NCBI GenBank assembly: GCA_964348755.1
Contig: CAYGDW010000003.1
Location: forward strand, 41,408-105,407
Direction of reading: 5' to 3'
DNA: 64,000 nt
Source of the DNA: UBA7960 sp964348755
GTDB taxonomy: Bacteria > Bacteroidota > Bacteroidia > Bacteroidales > UBA7960
Part shown: positions 63,801 through 64,000 of the stretch, in pieces
Numbering within the stretch: position 1 is the first letter of the stretch
Layout of the letters: the number at the start of each line of letters is the position of its first letter
Position numbers and translations under genes: made by a program
Notes under the pieces: model-generated
Seen by the model: the letters and a program-made list of their open reading frames with translations, nothing else
Database searches by the model: none
Told to the model about the DNA's origin: nothing

Positions 63801-63908
63801 GGATATTATGGTTGCAGATGGCCTGGCCATGACACAATTGGAAGCAAAGACAATAAAAATTGCTGCCGCTATCTTTTTAAATGAATGAAAGCTTGCCAGG
63901 TTAAGCAT
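60822..63908 (-). CDS. Secreted N-acetylmuramoyl-L-alanine amidase-like protein with golvesin-type and Fn3 domains
   Basis: 1,028 residues. A signal peptide (about 1-28, 'FASNCVMA') leads into a domain with an Amidase_3 fold split by an insertion: 'LAIWHSHGLYF' (His179/His181), Glu204 in 'GTVEDLFPMVYVNQ', 'LAFHTDAG' near 510 and the catalytic-Glu-like 'PTMLLELLSHQNLADM' near 605. The insert (about 240-395) is a golvesin/xanthan-lyase-like beta domain ('HYAVYFSWQQ', 'TADALRFGGG'). A fibronectin type III module (about 665-745) and a C-terminal domain of unknown kind (about 750-1028) follow. It should cut stem peptides from peptidoglycan outside the cell. It is the first gene of the operon. Some databases call this family xanthan lyase, which I do not endorse. 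Confidence 0.84.
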   Translation of the reverse strand: MLNLASFHSFKKIAAAIFIVFASNCVMARPSATIISAKSQARLEALAQRRLDNFGEFFSAWKHVGAIGIDSISINRQSATLNVYFHPNLTHLPIRPNFLRQIEAGIMNRLGRRFLNLNLNLFCRNRPLHDYIPNAFRHPHLETDLTRVRTKQNNNPLVRNSSRANYPGGLSGSHLAIWHSHGLYFDNVRNRWQWQRARLFGTVEDLFPMVYVNQYIAPMLQNAGAVVLLPRERDFQNHEVIVDLDGSTGNSELFINNTDNNHWERLPGGFAPKDTLFDGQNPFEMGSHLKYFPRAGSPASLQYIPDFPEDGHYAVYFSWQQHPFNSTSVESVLHYAGGSERFLLNQTMGGGTWVYLGTYFFKKGKNIPTGSFEVYGNEQGGVTADALRFGGGMGNVARRASADAQQRGRSAQENGHLKPQLNEMPDESFGWKTSQRPRFHEGARYFLQYAGMPDTLVYNLNAGRNDYNDDFMSRGEWVNFLIGAPLGPTPNPGLPGLNIPIDLALAFHTDAGTTPNDTVIGTLAIYSTQRDNGLFRDGVSKMASRDLTDLVQDQVVNDIRELFNENWTRRALWDRQYSEAWRPQVPTMLLELLSHQNLADMRFGLDPRFQQGVSRAIYKGILRYVAANEGRTAVVKPLPPQSLMIERIGSKRIRIGWLPTPDPIEPSAQALSYKVFTKTEGMGFDTGTLTTGHYFELELPSWNTLYSFRVSAINSGGESLPSETLAVALVENQPKTVLVVNGFTRISAPAIFDTPSMAGLAWWSDQGVPFHYNASYTGHQHNFDRHSPWLHDDSPGWGASHADMEEWKLIGNTFDFPEIHGAAIRNAGYSFISVSRKALEENRMPKTGLWAASIILGEQLGVPQLKEPRQTEFRVFTPDLMNWIRDFTAVGGHVFLSGAYIGTDMIVHTDSLAMHFAKETLGFVWRTNHAANKPEVLVTDEFAARFPQTLSFNNEVHPDYYIVEAPDGIEPYAPGAYTLFRYGVNQISAGVIFGPRYKAVSMGFPFEAVAEQKQRNELMKSILNYFEK

Positions 63909-64000
63909 TTAACAATAAATATAATGCCTGAAAATTAAACCAAAATTCAAAAGTATTAACTCTTTTTGAGGAAACAAAAATACGGTTTTAATTTTTAAAA

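Overview
The window reads as chromosomal DNA from a member of the Bacteroidota, most likely an uncultured or environmental Bacteroidales-like lineage. Pointers are a SprA homologue of about 2,400 residues, a PorV/C25-peptidase pair, several secreted proteins ending in type IX secretion (T9SS) sorting domains, the gene order malic enzyme-ruvA-sprA, a DAHP synthase fused to chorismate mutase, viroplasmin-type RNase H, and -7 promoter boxes of the form TAnnTTTG. A tungsten-type aldehyde oxidoreductase and an FAD/Fe-S lactate-dehydrogenase-like enzyme hint at an at least partly anaerobic life. Genus and species cannot be read from the sequence. I see no phage, transposase, CRISPR array or rRNA; nearly everything looks like stable, vertically inherited chromosome.

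Layout. 1-7.0 kb: the end of a nitroreductase, then a PorV2-like barrel protein, a C25 protease of PorU2 type, and a small protein made of exact 25-residue repeats. 7.1-15.8 kb: mostly minus strand, with ElbB, an ABC permease plus membrane-fusion protein lacking an adjacent ATPase, an AsmA-like protein and chorismate synthase; a Cys-rich exported protein and a FlK-type thioesterase lie between them on the plus strand. 15.9-31.8 kb: secreted GH13 amylase, VOC protein, thioredoxin-like protein, exonuclease III, OmpA-like lipoprotein, malic enzyme, RuvA and SprA. 31.8-36.7 kb: sugar epimerase plus APS/PAPS reductase, DAHP synthase-chorismate mutase, ThiL, RNase H and tRNA-Phe. 37.0-43.9 kb: a five-gene envelope-biogenesis operon (outer-membrane barrel, TPR lipoprotein, LptC, CorC/GldE-like, PpiD-like). 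43.9-53.7 kb: aldehyde ferredoxin oxidoreductase, a membrane coiled-coil protein, a bile-acid-symporter-family transporter, a large T9SS cargo protein and the FAD/Fe-S oxidoreductase.

53.8-63.9 kb is the most coherent accessory-looking unit: a NamZ-type exo-muramidase faces a tight five-gene minus-strand operon of secreted amidase, tandem-domain glycosyltransferase, DUF4922 GalT/Ap4A-phosphorylase-like enzyme, a SpoIID homologue without a signal peptide, and an AmpG-like importer with a large soluble insert. Together they look like a peptidoglycan-sugar harvesting and salvage pathway whose cytoplasmic steps are not, to my knowledge, worked out. This is the best candidate for an undescribed system in the window, but its function is inferred from families and context.
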